Source: an uncultured Lactobacillus sp. (GTDB lineage: Bacteria > Bacillota > Bacilli > Lactobacillales > Lactobacillaceae). Taken from it: a stretch of DNA of 64,000 bases. Below the pieces are notes generated by a model. The model saw nothing but the letters and a program-made list of their open reading frames with translations. It ran no database searches and was not told the DNA's origin. The DNA is taken from contig CAMKZU010000004.1 of NCBI GenBank assembly GCA_946477855.1, positions 1 to 64,000 on the forward strand, in the 5' to 3' direction. The translations under genes and the position numbers were made by a program. Positions 9,766-19,147 of this stretch are shown here, one piece after another (positions within the stretch are counted from its first letter, which is position 1; every line of letters begins with the position of its first letter).

Positions 9766-10860
9766 TTAATAACTAGCAAGCTCAATAAATTTAAATTTGT
9801 CCCACGGCTTGATAAAGTCGATATATTGCAAATCACTAGGGACTATCTGAGCAACAACATTTTTTAAATGATCATGATTATCCATGTTCTGTTTAACGAT
9901 ATTCAATTCACCCTTATATTGCTTGAAATCATTATTACCGATTGTAATCATTCCCCTTTTTAGGGTAGCTACAGGGTTATTCACAGGAATGTTTTGCTTA
10001 TTGTATTTTAATTTAACAAAAGTAGAACGAATAGCATAGCTGTTAATGTCCCCACGATTAAAGTGTAGATTTTTAAGCACTATTTCTCTTTCAAGTTCAG
10101 TGGCTGTAGGAACGAAGTCGATAAAAAATTGAGGAATATTCGAGCTTAACTTTGCCACCTTTTGTAATTCTTCGTCGCTGGCAAATGCGTTACCAATTAA
10201 AATATCGTCGATCAGTTGGGTATTAATCAAATATTGCGCCTGCTTTTCAATTGGAATTCCGCGGTGAATTTCTAAAGTAGGGAGGCCGGCATTATATGGA
10301 TGTGGCCCAATTTTACCAGAATTAGAAGAAATAAAAGCTGCTGTCCTTAACCCGAGGTCATGATATTTTTTGGTTGTGTTCAAAAAGTATTCTGTGTCTA
10401 AGCCAGTGTAGCGCTGGGGATAAAAGTTGTGGCAACCAATAATTTTGTCTTTTATGGGACTATAACTAAGGATGTTTTCCAAGTTCTTGGTGTCATTACT
10501 GATGTTGACTTCAATGGTTAGTCCTTCGGGATTGTAGGTCATAACTGATTCAGGCAGTCCGTCAAAGCTGGAATCTAGGCGTACAATATCAGCTCCTAAT
10601 TCTTTAAAAAAAGAAAGGTCATTATAACTGACATGCAAACTGGCAAATAAAGCAGGATTAACGTCTAAGCTAACCCACATTTTTCTTGCTCGGGCGTGGG
10701 TTAATACCGTTTTAAATTTATTAAGAGTTTTTGACTGATCTTCTGTCAGCTCCAACAGACTGGTAAAAAGTCTGCTAAAGCCTAAATCAGCCGCTTTATC
10801 AATATAATTAATGCAATCAGCGACACTACTTTTGTTCGGATAGACTGATATCCCCTTCAT
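9766..10860 (-). CDS. DUF871/MupG-family TIM-barrel protein
   Basis: MKGISVYPNKSS...GFSRLFTSLLE, HNFYPQRYTGLDTEYFL typical of the DUF871 family (MupG 6-phospho-N-acetylmuramidase family). Confidence 0.85.
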   Translation of the reverse strand: MKGISVYPNKSSVADCINYIDKAADLGFSRLFTSLLELTEDQSKTLNKFKTVLTHARARKMWVSLDVNPALFASLHVSYNDLSFFKELGADIVRLDSSFDGLPESVMTYNPEGLTIEVNISNDTKNLENILSYSPIKDKIIGCHNFYPQRYTGLDTEYFLNTTKKYHDLGLRTAAFISSNSGKIGPHPYNAGLPTLEIHRGIPIEKQAQYLINTQLIDDILIGNAFASDEELQKVAKLSSNIPQFFIDFVPTATELEREIVLKNLHFNRGDINSYAIRSTFVKLKYNKQNIPVNNPVATLKRGMITIGNNDFKQYKGELNIVKQNMDNHDHLKNVVAQIVPSDLQYIDFIKPWDKFKFIELASY

Positions 10861-12118
10861 TATTGCCTTCCTTTTCTAATTTTAATTGATTGTTGTCAAA
10901 CATTTTGAAGAATGGATAGTATATGGCAAGCGAAATCAAGATATTGATTATGCACAAAACTATTGCGCGCCAGTCAAAACCGGTAGACATCCAGGCACCA
11001 ATAGGTCCTGGAAGCGTCCAAGCAACTACAGCTCTAGTGTATGCCACTAGGTGCAATTTCATTGCGCCATAGGTTACGGCCGCCATTGCAGTAGGGGCTA
11101 AGACAAATGGGATTGCAAAATACGGGTTCATGATGATTGGAATACCAAAAATTAACGGTTCATTAATGTTAAAAATAGCAGGAAGAATTGTTACTGTACC
11201 CATTGCTTTACTGAATTTTGATTTACTAAAGAAAAGTAGGAGTATAGATAATGACAGGGTAGCGCCTGCACCACCAATCCAGACAAACCATTGGAAGAAT
11301 TGCTCGGTCATAAAGTGTACAGGAGCTTGACCGTGGGCAATTGCTGTTACATTGGCATTAAGGTTGGCATACCAGTATGGGTAAAGAATAGGGGTTGCGA
11401 TAACCATACCGTGAACGCCAAACAGCCAAACAATTGTAATCAGTAAGACTGGGATAATAGCTGATAGGAAAGTGTCACGACCAAAGTATCCAATTGGGGA
11501 GAAGACCCAAGTCAAAATCTTATTGATATCTAATTTGAATATTTCTTTCAGAATAAACGAAACGACAATGATTAAAACACCTGGTATCAGGGCACTGAAA
11601 GATTTTCCGACAGCTGCCGGAACACCATTAGGCATCTTAATAACTAAGTTGTGCTGGTTAAAGAACCGCACTATTTCGGTAGCGAAAATAGCACAAAGTA
11701 TGGCAGTAAATAAACCTTGAGCGCCCATGTTGCTGATAGAAACGTAGGTACCTGCTGCCAAACCAGCTTTAGGCTTGTTTAAAACCATAGGTTCAATAGC
11801 TAAAATGAAAAAAGACATTTCAGCTAAAACGCTGGTTGATATTGGATCAACTTTGTAATATTTTGACAAATGAGATGTGATTGAAAAAACACAGTAAATA
11901 GCCATTAGGTTAATGGAATAATACATTGGCACCGATAGCATGGCAGCATAAGGCTTAATAAAATTATTCCATGAAGCAATTGGCAAGTTTAACAGGATAG
12001 TAAAGAAGGAGCCGATAATTGAAACGGGGATGATTACCGACATTCCGTCTCTAATAGCAGTTAGATAGCGATTGTTGGCAATTTGCCCCATCTTTGCGGA
12101 AATGGTATCATAACTCAT
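10826..12118 (-). CDS. PTS cellobiose-family IIC component
   Basis: Multi-TM; NRYLTAIRDGMSVIIPVSIIGSFF, FNINEPLIFGIPIIMNPYFAIPFVLAP. Confidence 0.92.
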   Translation of the reverse strand: MSYDTISAKMGQIANNRYLTAIRDGMSVIIPVSIIGSFFTILLNLPIASWNNFIKPYAAMLSVPMYYSINLMAIYCVFSITSHLSKYYKVDPISTSVLAEMSFFILAIEPMVLNKPKAGLAAGTYVSISNMGAQGLFTAILCAIFATEIVRFFNQHNLVIKMPNGVPAAVGKSFSALIPGVLIIVVSFILKEIFKLDINKILTWVFSPIGYFGRDTFLSAIIPVLLITIVWLFGVHGMVIATPILYPYWYANLNANVTAIAHGQAPVHFMTEQFFQWFVWIGGAGATLSLSILLLFFSKSKFSKAMGTVTILPAIFNINEPLIFGIPIIMNPYFAIPFVLAPTAMAAVTYGAMKLHLVAYTRAVVAWTLPGPIGAWMSTGFDWRAIVLCIINILISLAIYYPFFKMFDNNQLKLEKEGNNEGDISLSEQK

Positions 12119-12426
12119 TTTTCAGCCTCCTGGTTAACTAATTCGTACAACTGGTTGATTTTTGCTGGCGTGTACATGGTCATGGGAATAAGAATAAATT
12201 CGGTATTTTTCTTAGCAGCTTCTTCTTCGAAGTCTTTTTTCTTAAAGGAAACTTGAGGGGCTAGAAGAATAAATTGATAATCTTCTTCATTCAAGTCGTC
12301 AGGCACCTTATCAATGCTGGTTTCATGAACTGTCCAATTTTGCCCATGTTTAGCTGCTTCATTTTGTAATGCGGTTGCTAACAGGGATGAACTCATACCA
12401 CCACCACATGCTAGTAATATCTTCAT
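12115..12426 (-). CDS. PTS lactose/cellobiose-family IIB component
   Basis: MKILLACGGGMSSSLLATAL phosphocysteine loop; start set to 12426 at good SD (AGGAGG). Confidence 0.9.
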   Translation of the reverse strand: MKILLACGGGMSSSLLATALQNEAAKHGQNWTVHETSIDKVPDDLNEEDYQFILLAPQVSFKKKDFEEEAAKKNTEFILIPMTMYTPAKINQLYELVNQEAEK

Positions 12427-12442
12427 AATTTTCCTCCTTATA

Positions 12443-12525
12443 ATGAATCGTTTCAAATTTGTTAAAAACTAATAAATGATGAACTAATAAATTAATATTT
12501 AGATCAAAATGAAACATTTCAAATT
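12443..12525. promoter_or_regulatory. Pair of LacI-type operator candidates
   Basis: ATGAATCGTTTCAAAT (12443) and ATGAAACATTTCAAAT (12509) between PTS operon and LacI gene. Confidence 0.5.
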
Positions 12526-12569
12526 ACAGATAAATTATATTACCATATTCAGCTTGCCGCAAGCGCTTC

Positions 12570-13544
12570 CTACATTTTGTGAAAAATATTATTGCAATAG
12601 ATTGTTTGATAATTAGTTTGGTTTGACTTAGTCAATCTGTTAATTAATAGCCTGCCAGCAGTATTGCCAATTTGATCTAGAGGTTGTTCAATTGAGCTGA
12701 TACCGGGATAAAAAATGTCATTAATAAAAAAGTGATCGTATACTAAAAACTTAACTCTTTTATTACACCATTTTTGGTAATAAGCTTTGATCGCACCTAA
12801 AGACATATAATAATTAATAACAAATACTGCATCTAAATCCTTATTTTGATTGGTGAGATAATTAAATCCGTCATAACCAGATTTGATGGTATAATCGCCA
12901 GACCAAATGTATTTTTTACGCAAAGGTATATTATTTTGCAATAAGGCGTCTTCATAGCCTTGCTGCCTTTTTTGAGTAATATAATTATCCACCGAACCTG
13001 TAATGATGCCGATATTGCGGTAACCCTTTTTAATTAGATAATTAATGCCCGTCTTTGAAGATTCATAATTATTAACTACTACCGCATCTGATTTAAGCCC
13101 TTTAATCGGGGCGTCAATTGCGACAATGGGGATGTTCGTTTTGCTAATCTTATTGAGCATCGGTGTCACTTTATCTTGGTGGAAAACGACTAGGGCATCT
13201 ATTGACCTGTTAATTAAAAAATCAATTTTTTGCTCAAGGCGTTTTTTATCATCGTGATAATCACAGACGATGATGCTGTAGCCAAATTGTTCTACATAAG
13301 TTTCAATCGCAGAAACGATTGACATGGAAAAATAATCGGTTAATTGATTAATGACAATTCCGATTGACATGGTTTTATTTTTCTTTAAACCGCTGGCTAT
13401 AATATTTTGATGGTAATCTAATTCTTTCATAGCCTGTTTTATGCGTTGAGCTGTGACTTTCTTTTGCTGTTTACCGTTGAGATAATTTGAAACCGAGCCT
13501 ATTGATACACCAGCTAATGTTGCCACATCTTTAACTGTTGCCAC
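12570..13544 (-). CDS. LacI family transcriptional regulator
   Basis: ATVKDVATLAGVSIGSVSNYLNGKQQKKVTAQRIKQAMKEL HTH. Confidence 0.92.
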   Translation of the reverse strand: MATVKDVATLAGVSIGSVSNYLNGKQQKKVTAQRIKQAMKELDYHQNIIASGLKKNKTMSIGIVINQLTDYFSMSIVSAIETYVEQFGYSIIVCDYHDDKKRLEQKIDFLINRSIDALVVFHQDKVTPMLNKISKTNIPIVAIDAPIKGLKSDAVVVNNYESSKTGINYLIKKGYRNIGIITGSVDNYITQKRQQGYEDALLQNNIPLRKKYIWSGDYTIKSGYDGFNYLTNQNKDLDAVFVINYYMSLGAIKAYYQKWCNKRVKFLVYDHFFINDIFYPGISSIEQPLDQIGNTAGRLLINRLTKSNQTNYQTIYCNNIFHKM

Positions 13545-13730
13545 TTTTATGACCTCTTTTAAAACTGTTAGAATAATAAAATTGTTATTACATTCATGAT
13601 TTAAATATAAAAATTAAGTTAGTTAAAAAATAATCCGCATTTCTAAATACATAATAAAAGTATTGGTCTATACAAGTCCAATACTCACACATTAAATATT
13701 TGATTTTAAATAGTTTGCGGATAGCTTTTG

Positions 13731-14405
13731 TTATTGGGCATTTACCCGCTCATTATGCCATTCTAAAATCATTTTGACTATGGCATTCGCAACATTTAAG
13801 TTTTTTAATATTGGGCCATGAGAATATGTTCCAATAAAATTGCGGTAACGCAAACCTTCAACGTGGTCTTGGGGATTGTTGCCATAGCCTTCAATCATTT
13901 CGCCAAGAGGATGCAGCTTGTCTTTGTCATCAAAATAGGTTTGTCCTGAATGATTTTCAAAGGCTTTGACTTCACCCCATTCACTCATATAGCGGGTATC
14001 GCCAATCATGCGTTTGTCTGCTTTAAAGACAGTATGAAATGGTAGAATATCTAACCCTTTAATTGTGACGCCAGCATTAGTTTTGTAATAAGTGCCTACG
14101 AGCTGATAGCCGCCACAGACACCTAACATAGGTTTGCCTTCATTAATATACTTGGTTAATGTTTCCTTATGACGCGGTAAATCTTTGGCAACAACCGTCT
14201 GTTCAAAATCTTGTCCGCCGCCAAAAAAGATAAAGTCATAGTCAAAAGCATTAAACTTGGCGCCAAGAGAAATATTATCAACTTGTGTGTGATAGTTTTG
14301 CTTTTTGAGCAAAAAACTAATAATTTTAACATCGCCTGAATCACCATAAGTATTCATCAGGTCTTCGTATAAGTATGCAACTTTGATTGTTTTATTCGTC
14401 ATCAT
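13731..14405 (-). CDS. GatD-like type 1 glutamine amidotransferase (CobB/CobQ-like)
   Basis: YGDSGDVKIISFLL, FIFFGGGQDFEQ, GVCGGYQL, GTYSHGPILKNLNVAN. Confidence 0.85.
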   Translation of the reverse strand: MMTNKTIKVAYLYEDLMNTYGDSGDVKIISFLLKKQNYHTQVDNISLGAKFNAFDYDFIFFGGGQDFEQTVVAKDLPRHKETLTKYINEGKPMLGVCGGYQLVGTYYKTNAGVTIKGLDILPFHTVFKADKRMIGDTRYMSEWGEVKAFENHSGQTYFDDKDKLHPLGEMIEGYGNNPQDHVEGLRYRNFIGTYSHGPILKNLNVANAIVKMILEWHNERVNAQ

Positions 14406-14467
14406 GCACCAACCTCTATTATCTTGTTTAAAGTATATCTTAATAGCTAGAAGTGGGCAAAGAATAG

Positions 14468-15280
14468 TTATTTAAGATTTTGCTGCGCTGCAAAATGATT
14501 AATTGGCCCATATTTTGAGCCAACTTCAATGGGATGGGCAATAGCTTCGTACGTGAAGTCCTTAGCAGTTTGCACACTGTCAATAATGGTCTGCCCCTTG
14601 GCTAATTCAGCAGCAATCACAGCAGAGAGGGTATCACCAGTGCCGTTAATTCTGTCTGTGTTGATAAAAGGCTTGGAAAATTCATGGAATTTGCCGTCTG
14701 CCGTAAGTAATATGTCAGTTACTTGCGACTGGCTGGAGTTGTCGTGGCGGCCTTTCATCAATACATTTTTGGCACCCATATTGTGCAGCTTTTTAGCGCC
14801 TGCATAAATTTCATCCTTGCTATCCAAATTTAAACCAGTCAGTTTTTGCTGCTCGTAAAAGTTAGGTGTGATAATGTCGGCAAGCGGCATTAACTCCTCA
14901 AGAAAGGCATTATAGGCGTCGTCATCAAGCAGGGTGTCACCATGTTTGGTCATTATCACCGGATCAAGCACGATTTTACCCATATCGTATTTGCGCAAAT
15001 TAGCAGCGACACAGGCAATGACTTCCTTGTTAGCCAGCATACCGGTTTTAAGCGCACTAATTTTAAAATCATCATTTAAAACGTCAAATTGCTTTTGAAT
15101 AAAAGAAATAGGCATGACTTCTTGAGCATAAATTCCAGTAGTGTTTCCAGCTACAGCAGCTGTTAAAAGGCCCATACCATATACTTGGCGGGCATAAAAT
15201 GAATGCAGGTCAGCAGTCATACCAGCGCTGCCATCGCTATCGTTGCCGGCAATTGTTAAAGCAATAATTTCTTTTCTCAT
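14468..15280 (-). CDS. PdxK/ThiD-family pyridoxine/HMP kinase
   Basis: IIALTIAGNDSDGSAGMTADLHSFYARQVYGMG; RINGTGDTLSAVIAAELAKG. Confidence 0.85.
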   Translation of the reverse strand: MRKEIIALTIAGNDSDGSAGMTADLHSFYARQVYGMGLLTAAVAGNTTGIYAQEVMPISFIQKQFDVLNDDFKISALKTGMLANKEVIACVAANLRKYDMGKIVLDPVIMTKHGDTLLDDDAYNAFLEELMPLADIITPNFYEQQKLTGLNLDSKDEIYAGAKKLHNMGAKNVLMKGRHDNSSQSQVTDILLTADGKFHEFSKPFINTDRINGTGDTLSAVIAAELAKGQTIIDSVQTAKDFTYEAIAHPIEVGSKYGPINHFAAQQNLK

Positions 15281-15419
15281 TATTATGTATCCTCATTTTA
15301 ATAAAAGCTCTATGTAACCAGTATAACTTAAAATAACTATAATGTTATAATTATTTCTTGTAAAAGCACTGCTGGGTAGTAAAATTAACTTAAATCGCTT
15401 TCTTTTGGAGAGGATACGT

Positions 15420-16922
15420 ATGGTAAAAAAATATATTATGGCAATTGATGAAGGGACTACTTCAACCAGAGCAATGATCATTGATCATCAAGGTCAAAAA
15501 ATAGCGTCTTCACAAAAAGAATTCCCCCAGTATTTTCCCCAGCCCGGTTGGGTAGAGCACAACGCCGAAGAAATTTGGCATGCAGTACAAAGTACTATTG
15601 CTAATGCCATGATTAATTCTGGTGTGCGACCAGAGCAGATAGCGGCTATTGGTATTACTAATCAGCGTGAAACCACAGTTATTTGGGATAAAAAAACCGG
15701 CAAGCCTATTTATAACGCAATTGTTTGGCAGTCGCGTCAAACTACCGCGTTAGCTGAAAAATTAAAAAATGACGGTTTTAGTGACCTGATCCATCAGAAA
15801 ACAGGGCTGATTATTGATCCGTACTTTAGTGCAACCAAAATTCGCTGGCTTTTAGATCATGTTGCAGGAGCACAAGAAAGGGCCGAAAAAGGTGAATTGC
15901 TTTTTGGCACCATTGATAGTTGGCTCTTATGGAATTTGACCAATGGCGAAGTCCATGTGACCGATTATACTAATGCTTCCAGAACCATGCTTTTTAATAT
16001 TCATGATCTAAAATGGGATGATGACATCTTAAAGCTGCTCAATATCCCTCAAGCAATGCTACCGGAAGTAAAGTCTAATTCTGAAATATACGGTTATACT
16101 AAGTCCTATACTTTTTTCGGGGGCAAAGTGCCAATAGCCGGCATTGCTGGGGATCAGCAGGCAGCCTTATTTGGTCAGCTGGCCTTGAAGAAGGGTATGG
16201 TAAAGAATACTTATGGCACTGGTTCATTTATTGTGATGAACACGGGAAATGAACCGACAGAATCGGATAATAATCTGTTGACAACTATTGCTTATGGTCT
16301 AAATGGTGAAATTTCTTATGCTTTAGAGGGCTCTATTTTTGTTTCCGGCAGTGCGATCCAGTGGCTGCGTGACTCCATGAAAATGATCAAGATAGCTGCA
16401 GATTCAGAAAAAGCGGCCAAGCAGTCAAAGTCTGAAAACGAGGTTTATGTTGTTCCGGCATTTACCGGCTTGGGCGCACCATACTGGGATTCGGAAGCAC
16501 GTGGCGCCGTTTTTGGCATCACACGGGGAACAAATAACTACGATTTTATCAAGGCGACGTTGCAATCGCTGGCTTATCAAACACGTGATGTAGTTGACAC
16601 AATGCAAGAAGATTCGGGCATTACAATTCCTGCTTTACGCGTTGACGGTGGCGCATCAAATAACGATTATCTGTTGCAATTTCAATCTGATATTTTAGGA
16701 ATCAAAATAGAACGTGCTCAAGTATTGGAAACAACCTCAATGGGTGCAGCTTTCTTAGCTGGACTAGCTGTTGGTTATTGGCAAAACGTTGAGGAATTAA
16801 AGGATATTTTTGTTATAGGTAAAACCTTTGCTCCGCAAATGTCACAGAGTGAAAGAGAAAATCTCTATCATGGCTGGAAGAAAGCAGTTAAAGCTACTCA
16901 ACTATTTGCGCATGACAAATAA
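15420..16922 (+). CDS. glpK: Glycerol kinase
   Basis: [58 protein letters not shown]. Confidence 0.94.
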   Translation: MVKKYIMAIDEGTTSTRAMIIDHQGQKIASSQKEFPQYFPQPGWVEHNAEEIWHAVQSTIANAMINSGVRPEQIAAIGITNQRETTVIWDKKTGKPIYNAIVWQSRQTTALAEKLKNDGFSDLIHQKTGLIIDPYFSATKIRWLLDHVAGAQERAEKGELLFGTIDSWLLWNLTNGEVHVTDYTNASRTMLFNIHDLKWDDDILKLLNIPQAMLPEVKSNSEIYGYTKSYTFFGGKVPIAGIAGDQQAALFGQLALKKGMVKNTYGTGSFIVMNTGNEPTESDNNLLTTIAYGLNGEISYALEGSIFVSGSAIQWLRDSMKMIKIAADSEKAAKQSKSENEVYVVPAFTGLGAPYWDSEARGAVFGITRGTNNYDFIKATLQSLAYQTRDVVDTMQEDSGITIPALRVDGGASNNDYLLQFQSDILGIKIERAQVLETTSMGAAFLAGLAVGYWQNVEELKDIFVIGKTFAPQMSQSERENLYHGWKKAVKATQLFAHDK

Positions 16923-16943
16923 AAATATAGGGAGGTAAGAAGA

Positions 16944-17714
16944 TTGGCACACGATCGCATAGTTGCATTAGACGGCCCAATGAATTTTCGGGATGTTGGC
17001 GGCTATCAAAATGCGACTGGCAAAACAGTTAAATGGAATAAAATTTATCGTTCGGATTCGCTTAGTTCGCTAACGGCAAAAGATCAGGTTAAATTAGCCA
17101 AGTTGCGGGTCACTGTCGATTGTGATTTGCGCTCTGAATATGAAAAATCTTCCTCGCCTGATAATCCCTGGCCTGAGGTGGAATACGTTGATTTACCAAT
17201 ATATTCTGATGGCATCAGTGACAGGCAGGATAATCGGGTCTACCGCTTTTTGCATCATATTCCCAATATGCAAAATAACTTTATTGGGCGTATATACCAG
17301 CAAACTTTATTAAGTTCACATAGTCAGGAAATGTTTGCGCGCGTTTTTGCAGAACTACTGGAATTGCCGGCAGATGAGGCTTTAGTTTATCACTGTAGTG
17401 CTGGAAAAGATAGAACCGGTATGGTTTCAGCATTGATTTTAATGGCTCTGGGTATTGATGATGATACGATTGCCCGCGATTATTTATTAACTAACGAACT
17501 TTATGATTTTGCTGTTTCAAGACAACTGCCAAGTAATGATGAAATTACCCAAATGGTTTCTAAAATGAATGTCACTAAAGGAGAAGGTATTGCCATTCGC
17601 GGTATTACAGAAACTGTTCGTGGCGGTTGGGGCGGGTTTCCCACCTTTTTTACCAAAGTTCTGGGTTTTAGTGCTGAAGACCTAGCCCAACTGCAGCGCA
17701 TGTATTTGGAATAG
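16944..17714 (+). CDS. Tyrosine-protein phosphatase (dual-specificity-like)
   Basis: MNFRDVGGY...HCSAGKDRTGMVSALIL active site; TTG start. Confidence 0.88.
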   Translation: MAHDRIVALDGPMNFRDVGGYQNATGKTVKWNKIYRSDSLSSLTAKDQVKLAKLRVTVDCDLRSEYEKSSSPDNPWPEVEYVDLPIYSDGISDRQDNRVYRFLHHIPNMQNNFIGRIYQQTLLSSHSQEMFARVFAELLELPADEALVYHCSAGKDRTGMVSALILMALGIDDDTIARDYLLTNELYDFAVSRQLPSNDEITQMVSKMNVTKGEGIAIRGITETVRGGWGGFPTFFTKVLGFSAEDLAQLQRMYLE

Positions 17715-17744
17715 CAAAAATAGCCAGTAAAGTTTTAGACCAAG

Positions 17745-17780
17745 CAAAAAAGCCGCACATTATGTGTGACTTTTTTATTT
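17745..17780. terminator. Bidirectional intrinsic terminator
   Basis: AAAAAAGCCGCACAT/TATGTGTGACTTTTTT. Confidence 0.6.
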
Positions 17781-17805
17781 GAAGCTTAAATTGGACAAAT
17801 AATTT

Positions 17806-19146
17806 TTACATGTAATGATATTTCGTACGTGCTTTAAATAAGAAGAAGACGGATATAATTGCAGTAAATGCTTCAGCAACTGTTAAAGCGATCCAAATAC
17901 CATTACCGCCAAAGATCATTGGTAAGACAATTAAACAAAGAATTGGCATTACTAATGACCGGCTAATTGAGATAACTAAAGGCATCATTGTATCATTGAA
18001 TGCTGTTAACATGTCCTGAATACAAATATTTATACCCACAAAAACAAAGCATGTCGCAAAGAGCAGCCATTTTTGCTTACCCAAGATAAATTCTGGTGAG
18101 TTAGGTGATACGTAAATGCGCAGTACCGGATAAGCCATAAACCATGAGCCAACTCCGAATACGATTAATAAAACGAGGCAGGCTTTGACGTACTTTTTGA
18201 AAATATCTTTAATTTTGACGTAATTCTTTTCACCAATCAGATAACTGAAAATAGGACCAACGCCTTTGCCATAACCTAAGAATGGTGCTAAGAATAAGAA
18301 CTGTGCGTAGAGGTAAATGGCGGCAACAGCTACGCCTTTTTCGCCGTAAAATTTCATTGCCTGAATATTGTAGACGGCAGTCATAACAGCGGTAGCGGCA
18401 CTGTAGACAAAGTCAGCTAAACCTAATTTGAAACATTCCCAAATTTCACTGGGAGTTGCCTTTGGCGCTGCGTAGTGCAATGAATTTTTGTGAGAAATAA
18501 CGGCAACCAATGACAAGATGGCTGAGAAAGCTACACCAGTGTTAAAGCCAAGTGCTGCACCGGCTGTACCCATGTGCCAAACAGCCTGGTAAAGAAAGTC
18601 GGCTGCTAAAGTAACCAGACCACCGGCAATTGTGATAACCATACAATAAGTTGGTTTACCAGCTACCAATAGCCACATCTGGAAGTCAAGCTGAATACAA
18701 TAAACAATCATAAAATACTTATGTACTGACCAATAAGTTGCACATACAGGAGCCAGTTTGGCATCAGCCCCAAGCATGAGCCAGACGTTATTGCCCATTA
18801 ATGTAACGATAATTACCCAAACCAAAGTAATTAAAACTGAGCTAATAAGCATAAAAGTAAACAGCTGGTTGGCTTCTTTATCACGTTTTTCACCCATCAT
18901 TTTGCCTAATACGGCAGTAGAACCGCCGGAAATCAAAAATGATATGGCTTCAATTACCGCCTGCACTGGGTAAATAATATTGATAGCAGATAGAGTAGCC
19001 GTACTATTGAAATTTGTCGCGATGGCCGTATCAAAGATTTGATAAATACCTGTCCATAATTGCAGAAAAATGGAGGGTACACCAAACATGAAAAGGGCGA
19101 AAAAGGTAAAATCGCGTGCTAATCGGTTAGTTTTTTCTTCTGCCAT
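17806..19146 (-). CDS. MATE family efflux transporter
   Basis: Twelve-TM pattern, IFDTAIATNFNSTATLSAINIIYPVQAVIEAISFLISGGSTAVLG; start set to 19146 (MAEEKTNRL). Confidence 0.88.
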   Translation of the reverse strand: MAEEKTNRLARDFTFFALFMFGVPSIFLQLWTGIYQIFDTAIATNFNSTATLSAINIIYPVQAVIEAISFLISGGSTAVLGKMMGEKRDKEANQLFTFMLISSVLITLVWVIIVTLMGNNVWLMLGADAKLAPVCATYWSVHKYFMIVYCIQLDFQMWLLVAGKPTYCMVITIAGGLVTLAADFLYQAVWHMGTAGAALGFNTGVAFSAILSLVAVISHKNSLHYAAPKATPSEIWECFKLGLADFVYSAATAVMTAVYNIQAMKFYGEKGVAVAAIYLYAQFLFLAPFLGYGKGVGPIFSYLIGEKNYVKIKDIFKKYVKACLVLLIVFGVGSWFMAYPVLRIYVSPNSPEFILGKQKWLLFATCFVFVGINICIQDMLTAFNDTMMPLVISISRSLVMPILCLIVLPMIFGGNGIWIALTVAEAFTAIISVFFLFKARTKYHYM

Positions 19147-19147
19147 G

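Noticed and set aside
14156-14347. Minus-strand 63-aa ORF within gatD-like gene
   Set aside because: Alternative frame of a conserved gene.
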